A stretch of DNA of 64,000 nt from the NCBI RefSeq assembly GCF_030678875.1, contig NZ_JAUUDS010000006.1, positions 124,001 through 188,000 of the forward strand. Reading direction: 5' to 3'. The stretch comes from Sphingomonas aurea. Lineage in GTDB: Bacteria; Pseudomonadota; Alphaproteobacteria; Sphingomonadales; Sphingomonadaceae. The notes under the pieces are model-generated. The model searched no databases and was not told where the DNA came from. It worked only from the letters and a program-made list of their open reading frames with translations. Shown piece after piece: positions 17,960-26,363 of the stretch (position 1 is its first letter; each line of letters begins with the position of its first letter). A program made the translations under genes and the position numbers.

Positions 17960-19054
17960 ATGCACCGTCCCGCCCTGTCCGTCGTCATTCCCTGCTACAA
18001 CGAGGCGGCGTGCCTCAAGACGCTGCACGCGCGTGTCGCCGCCGCCGCGCGGGACGCGGTGGGCGAGGATTTTGAGATCGTCCTCATCAACGACGGCTCG
18101 CGCGACGACAGCTGGCCGGCGATGCAGCGGATCGCCGCCGCCGACGCCCATGTCGTCGCGATCAACCTGTCGCGCAACCACGGCCACCAGCTGGCACTGA
18201 CCGCCGGGCTGGACCTGTGCGCCGGCGCGCAGATCCTCATCATCGACGCCGATCTGCAGGACCCGCCGGAACTCCTCGCCGACATGCGCCGGACGATGGC
18301 GGCGCAGGAGGCCGACGTGGTCTATGCCGTCCGCCGCCGGCGCGAGGGCGAGACGATCTTCAAGAAGGCGACCGCCGCCGCCTTCTACCGCGTGCTCGAC
18401 CGGGTCACCGACACGCCGATCCCGCTCGACACCGGCGATTTCCGGCTGATGAGCCGCCGCGCGCTCGACGCGCTCCTCTCGCTGCCCGAGCAGGCGCGCT
18501 TCATCCGCGGCATGGTGGCGTGGATCGGGTTCCGGCAGGTCCCCTTCCCCTATGACCGGGCCGAGCGGCTGGCAGGCGAGACGAACTATCCGCTGGGCAA
18601 GATGGTGCGGCTCGCCTTCGACGCGGTGACCGGTTTCTCGACCGCGCCCTTGCGCTTCGCCAGCCATGTCGGGCTGGCGCTGACGGGGGTGTCGGTGCTG
18701 CTGATCCTCTACATCGCCGCAGGCTGGCTGTCGGGAACGGCGGTGCAGGGCTGGACCTCGACCATGCTCGTCACCGTGGTGCTGGGCGCGGTGCAGATGT
18801 TCGTGCTGGGGATGATCGGCGAGTATCTGGGGCGGCTCTACATCGAGTCGAAGCGGCGGCCGCTCTACCTGATCGCCGACGTTGCCGGCCCGGTACAGGG
18901 ACAGGCGACCCTGGGGTTCCGGGCGGAGGCGGTCCAACCCGCTCCCCTCCCCTTCAGGGGAGGGGCTGGGGGTGGGGCGCTTCCTCACGCAGAGGTGCTC
19001 GTGGAGACGCCCCACCCCAACCCCTCCCCTGAAGGGGAGGGGCTTGCACGCTAG
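17960..19054 (+). CDS. GT2 family glycosyltransferase (polyprenyl-phosphate type)
   Basis: This 364-residue enzyme resembles bactoprenol glucosyl/dolichol-phosphate mannosyl transferases. The catalytic domain has SVVIPCYNEA at residue 7, NDGSRDDS near 48 and the metal-binding DADLQDPPE near 97. Two C-terminal membrane helices (around 238 and 272) are followed by GEYLGRLYIESKRRP, the usual end of the family. It should charge undecaprenyl phosphate with a sugar at the inner membrane. The last 35 codons lie in a family B repeat and read PAPLPFRGG ... PNPSPEGEG, so the tail is acquired repeat DNA. Its stop shares CTAG with the convergent methyltransferase. Confidence 0.92.
   Translation: MHRPALSVVIPCYNEAACLKTLHARVAAAARDAVGEDFEIVLINDGSRDDSWPAMQRIAAADAHVVAINLSRNHGHQLALTAGLDLCAGAQILIIDADLQDPPELLADMRRTMAAQEADVVYAVRRRREGETIFKKATAAAFYRVLDRVTDTPIPLDTGDFRLMSRRALDALLSLPEQARFIRGMVAWIGFRQVPFPYDRAERLAGETNYPLGKMVRLAFDAVTGFSTAPLRFASHVGLALTGVSVLLILYIAAGWLSGTAVQGWTSTMLVTVVLGAVQMFVLGMIGEYLGRLYIESKRRPLYLIADVAGPVQGQATLGFRAEAVQPAPLPFRGGAGGGALPHAEVLVETPHPNPSPEGEGLAR
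18944..19042. repeat. Palindromic repeat, family B copy 2 (inside coding sequence)
   Basis: This copy has the same arms as 15633-15730 and 33546-33642. It is read through in frame by the GT2 gene, giving residues of about 329-361, and it ends nine bases before the methyltransferase stop codon on the other strand. Confidence 0.9.
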
Positions 19055-19776
19055 GGCCGCGCCAGCGTCACGATCGATACGCCCGGCGCCATCGGCATCC
19101 GGCCGACCATGTGGCGCTCCAGCCGGAAGACCGTCTCGAACAGCGAGTTGACGAGCGGCGGCGGCGGCGAATCGTCGCTGTCGTCGCGTCCGGTCAGCCG
19201 GCCGAGCAGCCGCGCGCCCGCCGCCAGCGGGAAGAGCAGGCTGTTGAAATAGCCGAGCTTGTCCGGGGTCAGCCCCGCCGCCGTGATCGCCGCCCGCAAC
19301 GTCGCCTTCGAATAGCGGCGGTGATGGTGGTTGACGACGTCGTGCGCGCTCCACATCCACTGGTGCGCGGGCACCGCGATCAGGATCTTGCCGCCCGGCT
19401 TCAGCAGCGTCTTCATCGCCGCCAGCGCCGCAACGTCGTCCTCGATATGCTCGACCACGTCGAGCACCGCGACCAGGTCATACGCGCCGCGCTCCACCCC
19501 CGGCAGTCCGGGCAGCGGCGCCGCGCCGACCGGCCGGCCCAGCCGCTCAGCCGCGATGGCGCGGGCGGCGGGATCGATCTCGATTGCCTCGACCGTGCCG
19601 AACCGCGCCAGCATCGGCAGATTATGCCCGGTGCCGCAGCCGATTTCGAGGATGCGCGCATTCGCCGGCAGGTCGCCATAGCGGGTCAGGTAATCCGCGA
19701 GGATGTCGCGGCGCGCGCGATACCACCAGTGGGTGGAGTCGTGCGCGGCCATGCGGTCATAGACGATGCGATCCAT
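19051..19776 (-). CDS. SAM-dependent methyltransferase
   Basis: This 241-residue class I methyltransferase has motif I ILEIGCGTGHN at residue 43, an acidic EAIEIDP loop that binds SAM ribose, and DLVAVLDVVEHIEDD as the post-II motif. HQWMWSAHDVVNHHHRRYSK is typical of methyltransferases in surface glycan or lipid clusters. A hydrophobic stretch near 185 and a basic C-terminal helix suggest membrane association. It lies downstream of gtrA and faces the GT2 gene, so a role in modifying a lipid-linked sugar is a reasonable guess. A MITE-like element now separates it from gtrA. Confidence 0.9.
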   Translation of the reverse strand: MDRIVYDRMAAHDSTHWWYRARRDILADYLTRYGDLPANARILEIGCGTGHNLPMLARFGTVEAIEIDPAARAIAAERLGRPVGAAPLPGLPGVERGAYDLVAVLDVVEHIEDDVAALAAMKTLLKPGGKILIAVPAHQWMWSAHDVVNHHHRRYSKATLRAAITAAGLTPDKLGYFNSLLFPLAAGARLLGRLTGRDDSDDSPPPPLVNSLFETVFRLERHMVGRMPMAPGVSIVTLARP

Positions 19777-19781
19777 GGTCA

Positions 19782-20027
19782 GGGTCCAAACTCAGTCAGA
19801 ACAGGGATCGTGATCGTCCGTGGAAGACCGCCGACAAGGAGCGCAGCGCAGTCGCGTAGCTGCGTTACGCGCAAGCAAGCGACGGATGGTTGGGCCGCCA
19901 TGTCCCCCGGACATGGCTGGAACGATGCGGGGCATCGTTCCACCCGCCCATCCGGCGCTCTTCCACGGACGACCGCGAAGCGGCGGGCGACATCCGTCAC
20001 GACCCTGTTCTGACTGAGTTTGGACCC
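19782..20027. mobile_element. MITE-like palindromic element
   Basis: A 246-bp element has perfect 25-bp terminal inverted repeats at 19782-19806 and 20003-20027, starting GGGTCCAAACTC and ending GAGTTTGGACCC. It is flanked on both sides by TCA, a possible 3-bp target duplication. Inside are two perfect hairpins: CCATGTCC/GGACATGG at 19898-19916 and a 10-bp stem at 19919-19941, each with a three-base loop. GTCCGTGGAAGA also has an inverted copy. There is no open frame of its own. It sits between gtrA and the methyltransferase. Confidence 0.75.
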
Positions 20028-20444
20028 TCACGCGAACACCAGCCAGCGGTTGAGGGCGAAGGTGACCATCGTCGCCAGCGCGACCGCCGGGAGCAGCGGC
20101 GCCCAGGCGGGCAGGCCGAAATGGGCCGTACCGATCCAGGTCACGGCCGCGTTGATGACCATGCCGGTGGCCTGCACGCCGACGAACTGCGCCTGCTGCC
20201 AGCCGCCGCGGCGCGTGCCGTGTCCCCGAAAGCTCCAGCGGCTGTGCAGGACGAACCCCACGCTCACCGCGACCGCAAAGGCGATGGGTACGGCGTAGAC
20301 GGCATGGTCGCGGCGGAATACCCAGCTGGTCAGCGGCAGGTAGACCGCGCTGTAGATCAGCGTCGAGATGCCGCCCGCCACGCCGAAGCGGACCAGCTGA
20401 CCGAGCAAGCCGCTCGTCCGCCACGCCTCGATCCTTGCTGTCAC
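20028..20444 (-). CDS. GtrA-family membrane protein
   Basis: This 138-residue protein has four membrane helices and the GtrA pattern: LVRFGVAGGISTLIYSAVY in helix 1, FVLHSRWSFRG after helix 2 and FALNRWLVFA at the C-terminus. GtrA proteins are proposed to flip undecaprenyl-phosphate-linked sugars, normally with a GT2 enzyme like the one at 17960. GTG 20444 gives the usual length; the frame runs upstream to 20561 but would overlap the divergent gene. Its TGA is the TCA that flanks the MITE-like element. Confidence 0.85.
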   Translation of the reverse strand: MTARIEAWRTSGLLGQLVRFGVAGGISTLIYSAVYLPLTSWVFRRDHAVYAVPIAFAVAVSVGFVLHSRWSFRGHGTRRGGWQQAQFVGVQATGMVINAAVTWIGTAHFGLPAWAPLLPAVALATMVTFALNRWLVFA

Positions 20445-20518
20445 CACCGGCTTGTTCTTTGCACCGTCGAGATTAGAGCGGGTCGCTGTAGTGCCGGCAC
20501 GGGCGAGGGGAAAGCGTT

Positions 20519-22354
20519 TTGATCCTGGATGGTTCGTCGGACCCCCGCACTGACGCGGCACCGGCCCCCGCGCCGCCGCAACTGCCCGCGGAGCTGCGCC
20601 GCAATCTCGACCGGCACTGGCTGGCGCTGGTGCTGGTCGCCTGGCTCGCCATCGCCGCCTGGTTCGTGTGGGACCGGTGGACCGGCATACGCTGGCTGTC
20701 GCTGGGCGACACCGACGACAATATGCGCCTGATGCAGGTGCGCGCCTGGATGGCGGGTCAGGGCTGGTACGACCTGCGCCAGTACCGGATGAACCCGCCG
20801 GCCGGCTTCGACATCCACTGGAGCCGGGTGGTCGACCTGCCGATCGCCGGGCTGATCCTGCTCTTCCGCCAGTTCACGTCCGCCTCGATGGCGGAGCGGC
20901 TGGCCTGCGGCATCGCGCCGCTGTTGCCGCTCGGCATCGCGCTGGTCGCGCTGGCGGCGACGGTGCGGCGGCTGGTCGGGGCGATCAGCTGGCCGCTGGC
21001 GCTGCTGTTCCTGATGATGAGCGCCGCGCAGACGCTGGCGATGTTCATGCCGATGCGGATCGACCATCACGGCTGGCAGCTCGCCTGCCTGGCCGTGACG
21101 GTCGCGGGATTATGCGATCCCCGGGGTCCGCGCGGCGGTGCGCTGGTCGGGCTGGCGAGCGTCGTGTCGCTGGCGATCGGGCTGGAGATGCTGCCCTATA
21201 TCGCCATGGCCGGTGCGATCACGACGCTGCGCTGGGTGTGGGACGCGGGCGAGGAGCGGCGGCTGGACGCCTATGCGGTCACGCTGGGGCTGGGCGGTGC
21301 GGCGATGTTCGCCGCCTTTGCCTCCAGCGCCAACTGGACGATGCGCTGCGACGCCTTCACGCCGGTGTGGCTGGCGGTGGTCGCGGCGAGTGGGCTGGCG
21401 CTTTATATCCTCGCCTTCCTGTCCCCCCGCGCGCTGATCGTGCGGCTGGCGCTGGCGGCGGCGGCGGGGGCGGCGATCGTGGTCGGTTTCGCCGCCTTCT
21501 TCCCGCAATGCCTGGGCCGGCCCGAGCAGGTGTCGCCCGAACTGGCGCGCACATGGCTGAACAATGTGCGCGAGGCCAAGCCGCTCTACGCCCATCCGTT
21601 CCGCGTCGCCTTCCCGATCGCGACGCTGCCGGTGATCGGGCTGGTCGGCGCGATCGTCGGCGCGTGGCGCGCGCGGCGGGCGCCGGCGGCGGTCGGCTGG
21701 GCGGCGGTGGCGCTGTTCACCATCTTCGCGACGCTGATGCTGCTGTGGCAGACCCGCGCCGGGCCTGCCGCGCAGCTGCTGGCGGTGCCGGGCGCGGTGG
21801 CGCTGGCGGTAATCCTGTTCCCGTGGCTGCTCGGCCACCGGCTGATGCCGGTGCGGGTGCTGGGCACGGTGACGGCGTTCGTGCTGGTGTCGGGCGCCTT
21901 TGCCGGGCTGGCGGTGCAGTATCTGCACATCGATCCGCCCAGCGCCTATACACGGCGCGTCAACGGCGCGACCGGCGAGTGCATGCGGACCAGCCGCCTG
22001 CTGACGCTGAACCGCTATCCGGCGGCGACCGTCTTCACCTTCGTCGACCTGGGGCCGCGGCTGATTACGGTTACCCACCACGATGCGATCGCGGGGCCGT
22101 ATCACCGCAACGGCGACGCGATCCTGGACGTGCAGCACGCCTTCAGCCGCTCGCCCGACCAGGCGCGGGCGATCATGAAGCGGCACGGCGCGACGCTGCT
22201 GCTGCTGTGCCCGAACATGGCGGAATCGACCATCTATCGCAGCCGCAATCCCGGTGGCTTCTACGACCGGATGGCGCACGGGGCGAAATACCCATGGCTG
22301 ACCCCGCTGCCGCTGCCGCGCAAGTCGCCGTACCGGCTATACCGGATCTCGTGA
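20519..22354 (+). CDS. Polytopic GT-C-like membrane glycosyltransferase candidate
   Basis: This 611-residue protein has 10-12 membrane helices. The first periplasmic loop reads GDTDDNMRLMQVRAWMAGQGWYDLRQYRMNPP ahead of HWSRVVDLP. An acidic DTDD motif after helix 1 plus a WYD element is characteristic of GT-C enzymes of the oligosaccharyl-transferase type. MRIDHHGWQL near 180 resembles a second acidic/histidine motif. A soluble periplasmic tail follows. It should transfer a lipid-linked sugar outside the inner membrane; the acceptor is unknown. The start is TTG 20519 with GAGGGG upstream. It is divergent from gtrA. Confidence 0.7.
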   Translation: MILDGSSDPRTDAAPAPAPPQLPAELRRNLDRHWLALVLVAWLAIAAWFVWDRWTGIRWLSLGDTDDNMRLMQVRAWMAGQGWYDLRQYRMNPPAGFDIHWSRVVDLPIAGLILLFRQFTSASMAERLACGIAPLLPLGIALVALAATVRRLVGAISWPLALLFLMMSAAQTLAMFMPMRIDHHGWQLACLAVTVAGLCDPRGPRGGALVGLASVVSLAIGLEMLPYIAMAGAITTLRWVWDAGEERRLDAYAVTLGLGGAAMFAAFASSANWTMRCDAFTPVWLAVVAASGLALYILAFLSPRALIVRLALAAAAGAAIVVGFAAFFPQCLGRPEQVSPELARTWLNNVREAKPLYAHPFRVAFPIATLPVIGLVGAIVGAWRARRAPAAVGWAAVALFTIFATLMLLWQTRAGPAAQLLAVPGAVALAVILFPWLLGHRLMPVRVLGTVTAFVLVSGAFAGLAVQYLHIDPPSAYTRRVNGATGECMRTSRLLTLNRYPAATVFTFVDLGPRLITVTHHDAIAGPYHRNGDAILDVQHAFSRSPDQARAIMKRHGATLLLLCPNMAESTIYRSRNPGGFYDRMAHGAKYPWLTPLPLPRKSPYRLYRIS

Positions 22355-22419
22355 GCGAAGGTCCGATTAAGGATTTGTTCTCCCCCGTCGTTTAGGACTT
22401 TTACGCAGGGAGATTTCTG

Positions 22420-22581
22420 ATGATGTTGCTTATCCGCGCTCTGCGCGACTGTCGCGGCGCGACCGCGATCGAATATGGCCTGATCGCCGCCCTGATCGCG
22501 GTCGCGGCGATCGGCGCCATGTCGCGGCTGGGCACCAAGCTGAACACGACCTTCAACGCGGTGTCCGCCAATATGAAGTGA
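22420..22581 (+). CDS. flp: Flp-type pilin
   Basis: A 53-residue type IVb pilin. The short basic leader ends in Gly at RG/ATAIEYGLIAALIAV; the prepilin peptidase should cut after that Gly, and Glu +5 and Tyr +6 are the conserved pair. The single hydrophobic helix and a short C-terminus match Flp/Fap pilins. ATG 22420 has AGGGAG seven bases upstream. No tad/cpa secretion genes or prepilin peptidase lie in the window, so this is an orphan subunit or an extra pilin. Confidence 0.9.
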   Translation: MMLLIRALRDCRGATAIEYGLIAALIAVAAIGAMSRLGTKLNTTFNAVSANMK

Positions 22582-22608
22582 GCGGGTGGGCCAAGTGCCC
22601 CCTGCTCT

Positions 22609-22702
22609 GTCATTCCCTCGGAGCCGGGGATCCAGACGCGCAGGTTTGCGCAAGGGCCGCCAACGTCAGCGCCTCTGAAACCCCGCCTGCGCGGGGATGA
22701 CG
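22609..22702. repeat. Palindromic repeat, family A copy 2 (degenerate)
   Basis: The left arm CATTCCCTCGGAGCCGGGG is degenerate and the right arm CCCCGCCTGCGCGGGGATGACG is intact. It lies after the pilin gene. Confidence 0.7.
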
Positions 22703-22790
22703 GAGAGTGATCGACAATAAACAGATGACATCTGCATCTGCTCTTCACGGACATGCCATATCGGCGACCGCCTTAAAGGGGGCGCTTTGC

Positions 22791-23186
22791 ATGTCGGATG
22801 CCAATATGCGTAAGGGCTTGGGCTGCTTAACCGTAGCGCCTGGGACGGCGATCGGGCTCGCCGGGCTGACCGACGGAGTTGGCCCAACCGGCTGGCGTGG
22901 ACTCGCTGAGGTACTCGGTTGGCTGATCGTCTGCCTTGCAGCCGCCGGTATGTTCGCGATCGTCTTGGGGCAAAAACGTTCAAGTCTAGAATTACGTTTG
23001 CTCGTGCACATTGGCGCAATCGGCGGCGGCTGCCTGGTCTATCGGTCTGTCAGGTGGCTTTGTCTGGACGCTCCTATGCCGGCCAAAATCCTGTTTACTG
23101 ACAGTGTTCAAAAGATTGGCGTGGCTGGATTGCTGGTAGGTGGATTGTGGACAATCCACGCCATTTGGGGCGCATGGCGATCTTGA
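22791..23186 (+). CDS. Hypothetical membrane protein
   Basis: A 131-residue protein that I do not recognise. It appears to have four hydrophobic segments (residues of about 12-28, 42-62, 75-92 and 108-126) and no charged catalytic motif. ATG 22791 is chosen because AAAGGGGG stands eight bases upstream; the frame is open from 22707. Codon use is visibly less GC-biased than its neighbours, a weak hint of recent acquisition. It lies between a family A repeat and the convergent marC-like gene. Confidence 0.55.
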   Translation: MSDANMRKGLGCLTVAPGTAIGLAGLTDGVGPTGWRGLAEVLGWLIVCLAAAGMFAIVLGQKRSSLELRLLVHIGAIGGGCLVYRSVRWLCLDAPMPAKILFTDSVQKIGVAGLLVGGLWTIHAIWGAWRS

Positions 23187-23191
23187 GAACT

Positions 23192-23815
23192 CTACCGCAG
23201 CGCCACCTCGACCCCGTCGATCACGAACTGCACCGCCAGCGCCGCCAGCAACACGCCGAGCAGACGGGTAATCACCGCCTCGATCTTCGCGCCCAGCAGC
23301 CGCATCAGCGGCCCGGCCGCCAGCAGCGCGACCAGCGTCAGCAGCAGGATCGTGCCGAGAGCGGCCAGGATCACCAGCGAGCGTTCCAGCCCTTCGTTGC
23401 GGCTCATCAGCAGCATCACCGACGCGATCGATCCCGGCCCGGCGATCATCGGCATCGCCATGGGGAAGATCGAGACGTCCTCCGCCTCCTCCGGATGCTC
23501 GGCGACCTTGGCGGCGCGATCCTCGCGGCGCTGGGTGCGCTTCTCGAACACCATTTCGAGCGCAATCAGGAACAGCATGATGCCGCCAGCGATGCGGAAC
23601 GACGCCAGCTCGATGCCCAGGCCGTGCAGCAGGTCCTCGCCGAACAGCGCGAAGACCAGCAGGATCGCCGCGGCGACCAGCACCGCACGCACGGCCATCG
23701 ACCGCCGATGCGCCGGCGTCGCCCCCGCCGACAGCCCGGCATAGATCGGCGCGCAACCGGGCGGATCGATCACCACGAAGAAGGTGATGAGCGAGGAGAC
23801 GAACAGCTCCAGCAC
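23192..23815 (-). CDS. MarC-family integral membrane protein
   Basis: A 207-residue protein with six membrane helices. Family signatures are FFVVIDPPGCAPIYAGL at the first helix and FPMAMPMIAGPGSIASVMLL in the fourth. The function of MarC proteins is not established; the old link to multiple antibiotic resistance was withdrawn. A charged cytoplasmic loop (KRTQRREDRAAKVAEHPEEAED) sits mid-protein. It starts with GTG overlapping the folD stop by one base, the last gene of a four-gene operon. Confidence 0.9.
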   Translation of the reverse strand: MLELFVSSLITFFVVIDPPGCAPIYAGLSAGATPAHRRSMAVRAVLVAAAILLVFALFGEDLLHGLGIELASFRIAGGIMLFLIALEMVFEKRTQRREDRAAKVAEHPEEAEDVSIFPMAMPMIAGPGSIASVMLLMSRNEGLERSLVILAALGTILLLTLVALLAAGPLMRLLGAKIEAVITRLLGVLLAALAVQFVIDGVEVALR

Positions 23816-24672
23816 TAGGCGACGCCCTCTCGCCGGCGCGCGGAGTCGAGGGTATTGGCGAGCAGGCAGGCGATCGTCATCGGGCCGACCCCGCCGGGCA
23901 CCGGGGTGATCGCGCCGGCGACCTGCACCGCCCCGGCAAAGTCGACGTCACCGACCAGCCCCGTGTCGGTCCGGTTGATGCCGACGTCGATCACGGTGGC
24001 GCCGGGCCTGATCCAGTCGCCCTTGACCAGCCCGGCGATGCCGACCGCCGCCACGACGATGTCGGCGCGGCGAACCACCGCCGGCAGGTCGCGCGTGCGG
24101 CTGTGCGCGACGGTGACGGTGCAGCTCTCGGCGATCAGCAGCTGCGCCATCGGCTTGCCGACGATGTTCGACCGACCGACGACGACCGCGTCCATTCCCG
24201 ACAGCGTCGGATGGACCGACTTGAGCAGCATGATGCAGCCGAGCGGGGTGCAGGGGACGAAGCCCGGCATCCCCGTCGCCAGGCGCCCGGCATTGACCGG
24301 ATGGAAGCCGTCGACATCCTTGTCCGGGTCGATCGCCAGCAGCACCGCCTGCGTGTCGACGCCGGCGGGCAGTGGCAGCTGGACCAGGATGCCGTCGACG
24401 CCCGCATCGGCGTTCAGCTGCGCGACCAGCGCCAGCAGCGTGGCGGTGTCGGTATCGGCGGGCAGGCGATGCTCGATGCTCTCCATCCCCGCCTCGCGCG
24501 TGGCGCGGCCCTTGGAGCGGACATAGACCGAGGAGGCCGGATCCTCGCCGACCAGAACGACGGCGAGCCCCGGCGCGCGCCCTGCCGCCGCCCGGAATGT
24601 CGCCACCTCGCCCGCGACCCGCGCACGCAGGTCCGCGGCGATCGCCTTTCCATCGATGATCTTCGCGCTCAT
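23815..24672 (-). CDS. folD: Methylenetetrahydrofolate dehydrogenase / cyclohydrolase
   Basis: FolD interconverts 5,10-methylene-THF, 5,10-methenyl-THF and 10-formyl-THF, supplying one-carbon units. At 285 residues it is full length. [14 protein letters not shown] carries the catalytic Tyr/Lys region; [41 protein letters not shown] (NADP fold) and [15 protein letters not shown] are all present. Its start overlaps the yggU stop (ATGA), and marC follows. Confidence 0.97.
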   Translation of the reverse strand: MSAKIIDGKAIAADLRARVAGEVATFRAAAGRAPGLAVVLVGEDPASSVYVRSKGRATREAGMESIEHRLPADTDTATLLALVAQLNADAGVDGILVQLPLPAGVDTQAVLLAIDPDKDVDGFHPVNAGRLATGMPGFVPCTPLGCIMLLKSVHPTLSGMDAVVVGRSNIVGKPMAQLLIAESCTVTVAHSRTRDLPAVVRRADIVVAAVGIAGLVKGDWIRPGATVIDVGINRTDTGLVGDVDFAGAVQVAGAITPVPGGVGPMTIACLLANTLDSARRREGVA

Positions 24673-24971
24673 GACCCGGCCTCATAGAGGGCAGCGGCGG
24701 TCTTCGCCAGCACTGCGGGATCGCCGGCGACGCGCAGCCGCTTCAGCCGCGCGGTGTCGCCGGCGACCAGCGTCACGTCGCGCCTGGCAACGCCGAAATG
24801 CGCGGCGATCAGGCGGACGAGCGCAACATTGGCGGCCCCGTCGACCGGCGCGGCGGCGAGGCGCGCCGCAAGGTGATCGTCGGTGCCCGCCGCCAGCATA
24901 TCACGGCCGCCGCGCGGCGTGACGCGGACGGCCAGGTCGATGCCGTCGTCCCGCTGCCGCCAGGCTGCCAT
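24669..24971 (-). CDS. DUF167 / YggU-family protein
   Basis: A 100-residue YggU-family protein of unknown function. [11 protein letters not shown] at the N-terminus, [23 protein letters not shown] and [23 protein letters not shown] match the fold, where a beta sheet packs against two helices. The family nearly always neighbours yggT, as here (one-base overlap), and folD follows with an ATGA overlap. Confidence 0.9.
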   Translation of the reverse strand: MAAWRQRDDGIDLAVRVTPRGGRDMLAAGTDDHLAARLAAAPVDGAANVALVRLIAAHFGVARRDVTLVAGDTARLKRLRVAGDPAVLAKTAAALYEAGS

Positions 24972-25276
24972 CAATAGGGGTTGGCGGCCAGATAGTTCGC
25001 GGCGATGTTGGGCAGGACGATGTTCGACAGGATGTAGATCAGCAGCAGCACCACGAGCGGCGATAGGTCGAGCGCACCGAAATCGGGCAGGATGCGGCGG
25101 ATCGGACGGTACATCGGCTCGGTCATCCGACCCAGCGCGTTCCACACCGTTCGGACGAAGTCGTTATAGGTGTTGATGACGTTGAACGCGATCAGCCACG
25201 ACAGGATCGCCTGGACGACGATGATCCACCAGACGATGTTGAGCAGCAGCTGGACGATCTGGAGGATGGCGATCAA
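24971..25276 (-). CDS. YggT-family membrane protein
   Basis: A 101-residue protein with two YggT-like membrane segments (residues 3-30 and 70-92) around a cytoplasmic loop. The motif LGRMTEPMYRPIRRILPDFGALDLSPLVVLLLI is the conserved block. YggT proteins are linked to ion homeostasis, septum or thylakoid structure in other lineages, but the role here is unknown. It is the first gene of yggT-yggU-folD-marC. Confidence 0.93.
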   Translation of the reverse strand: MIAILQIVQLLLNIVWWIIVVQAILSWLIAFNVINTYNDFVRTVWNALGRMTEPMYRPIRRILPDFGALDLSPLVVLLLIYILSNIVLPNIAANYLAANPY

Positions 25277-25345
25277 GGCGGGGCTCCGATGAATGTCGCT
25301 GTTCTATAGGGACGCGGGTGCGCCGGGAGAAGGGCTACCTTAGAG

Positions 25346-25394
25346 GCTGTTTGAAAACGTGCTGAGCGCACGTTTTGCGAGTTTTCAAACGGAC
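25346..25394. repeat. Inverted repeat / probable argB terminator
   Basis: GTTTGAAAAC at 25349-25358 and GTTTTCAAAC at 25381-25390 form a perfect outer stem, and ACGTGC/GCACGT form an inner one. It begins a few bases past the argB stop, so it probably terminates argB. TTTTCAAACACGTTG near 12271 is a partial relative. Confidence 0.7.
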
Positions 25395-25396
25395 CC

Positions 25397-26314
25397 TTAG
25401 CGCCCCGCCACCCCGGTCGCGCTGACCAGCGTGCCGGCACCCGCGCGGGTGAAGATCTCCAGCAGCATGGCGTGGGGGATGCGCCCGTCCAGGATCACCG
25501 CGGCGTCGACACCCGACTGGACGGCGGCGACGCAGGTCTCGATCTTGGGGATCATGCCGCCGGTGATGGTGCCGTCGGCGCGCAGCTCGGCGACGCGGGC
25601 GGGATCAAGCGCGGTGAGCAGCTGCCCCTGCTTGTCCAGCACCCCGGCGACGTCGGTGAGGAGGAAGAAGCGCGCCGCGCCCAGCGCAGAGGCGATCGCG
25701 CCGGCCATCGTGTCGGCGTTGATGTTGTAGGTGTGGCCGTCCGCACCGATGCCGACCGGTGCGACGACCGGGATGATGTCGGCGGCGGACAGCGTGTCGA
25801 TGATGCGGCGGTCGACCGCGATCGGCTCACCCACGAAGCCCAGGTCGACGTGGCGCTCGATGCCCTGGAGCGGGTCGGCGTCCATCCGCCCGACCTTTTC
25901 CGCCAGCACCAGCCCGGCATCCTTGCCCGAGATGCCGACCGCGCGCCCGCCGGCCTGGCCGATCCAGCCGACGATATCCTTGTTGATCGATCCGGCCAGG
26001 ACCATCTCGGCGACCTTCGCCGTCTCGGCATCGGTGACGCGCAGGCCGTTGACGAACTGCGACTCGACCCCCAGCCGCTTCAGCATCGCGCCGATCTGCG
26101 GGCCGCCGCCATGGACGACGACCGGGTTGACCCCGACCGCCTTCAGCAGCACCACATCCTCGGCGAAGTCGCGCTGCAACTCGGGGTCGCCCATCGCGTG
26201 GCCGCCATATTTCACCACGAAGGTCTTGCCGGCATAGCGCTGCAGGTACGGCAGCGCCTCGGTCAGCGTCTCCGCCTTGGCGAGCAGGGCGGCATCGGGT
26301 GCATGGCTGGTCAT
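25397..26314 (-). CDS. argB: Acetylglutamate kinase
   Basis: ArgB phosphorylates N-acetylglutamate in arginine synthesis. At 305 residues it has [10 protein letters not shown] (ATP-site Lys), [34 protein letters not shown], the [15 protein letters not shown] segment and [10 protein letters not shown], all typical amino-acid-kinase motifs. The N-terminal extension ([18 protein letters not shown]) is the form found in arginine-feedback-inhibited hexameric enzymes. It stands alone; other arg genes are not in the window. Confidence 0.97.
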   Translation of the reverse strand: MTSHAPDAALLAKAETLTEALPYLQRYAGKTFVVKYGGHAMGDPELQRDFAEDVVLLKAVGVNPVVVHGGGPQIGAMLKRLGVESQFVNGLRVTDAETAKVAEMVLAGSINKDIVGWIGQAGGRAVGISGKDAGLVLAEKVGRMDADPLQGIERHVDLGFVGEPIAVDRRIIDTLSAADIIPVVAPVGIGADGHTYNINADTMAGAIASALGAARFFLLTDVAGVLDKQGQLLTALDPARVAELRADGTITGGMIPKIETCVAAVQSGVDAAVILDGRIPHAMLLEIFTRAGAGTLVSATGVAGR

Positions 26315-26363
26315 GCGCGCGCCTTTAGCGGCGGCGGACGGCGAGCGGAAGCGCTACCGCCCG

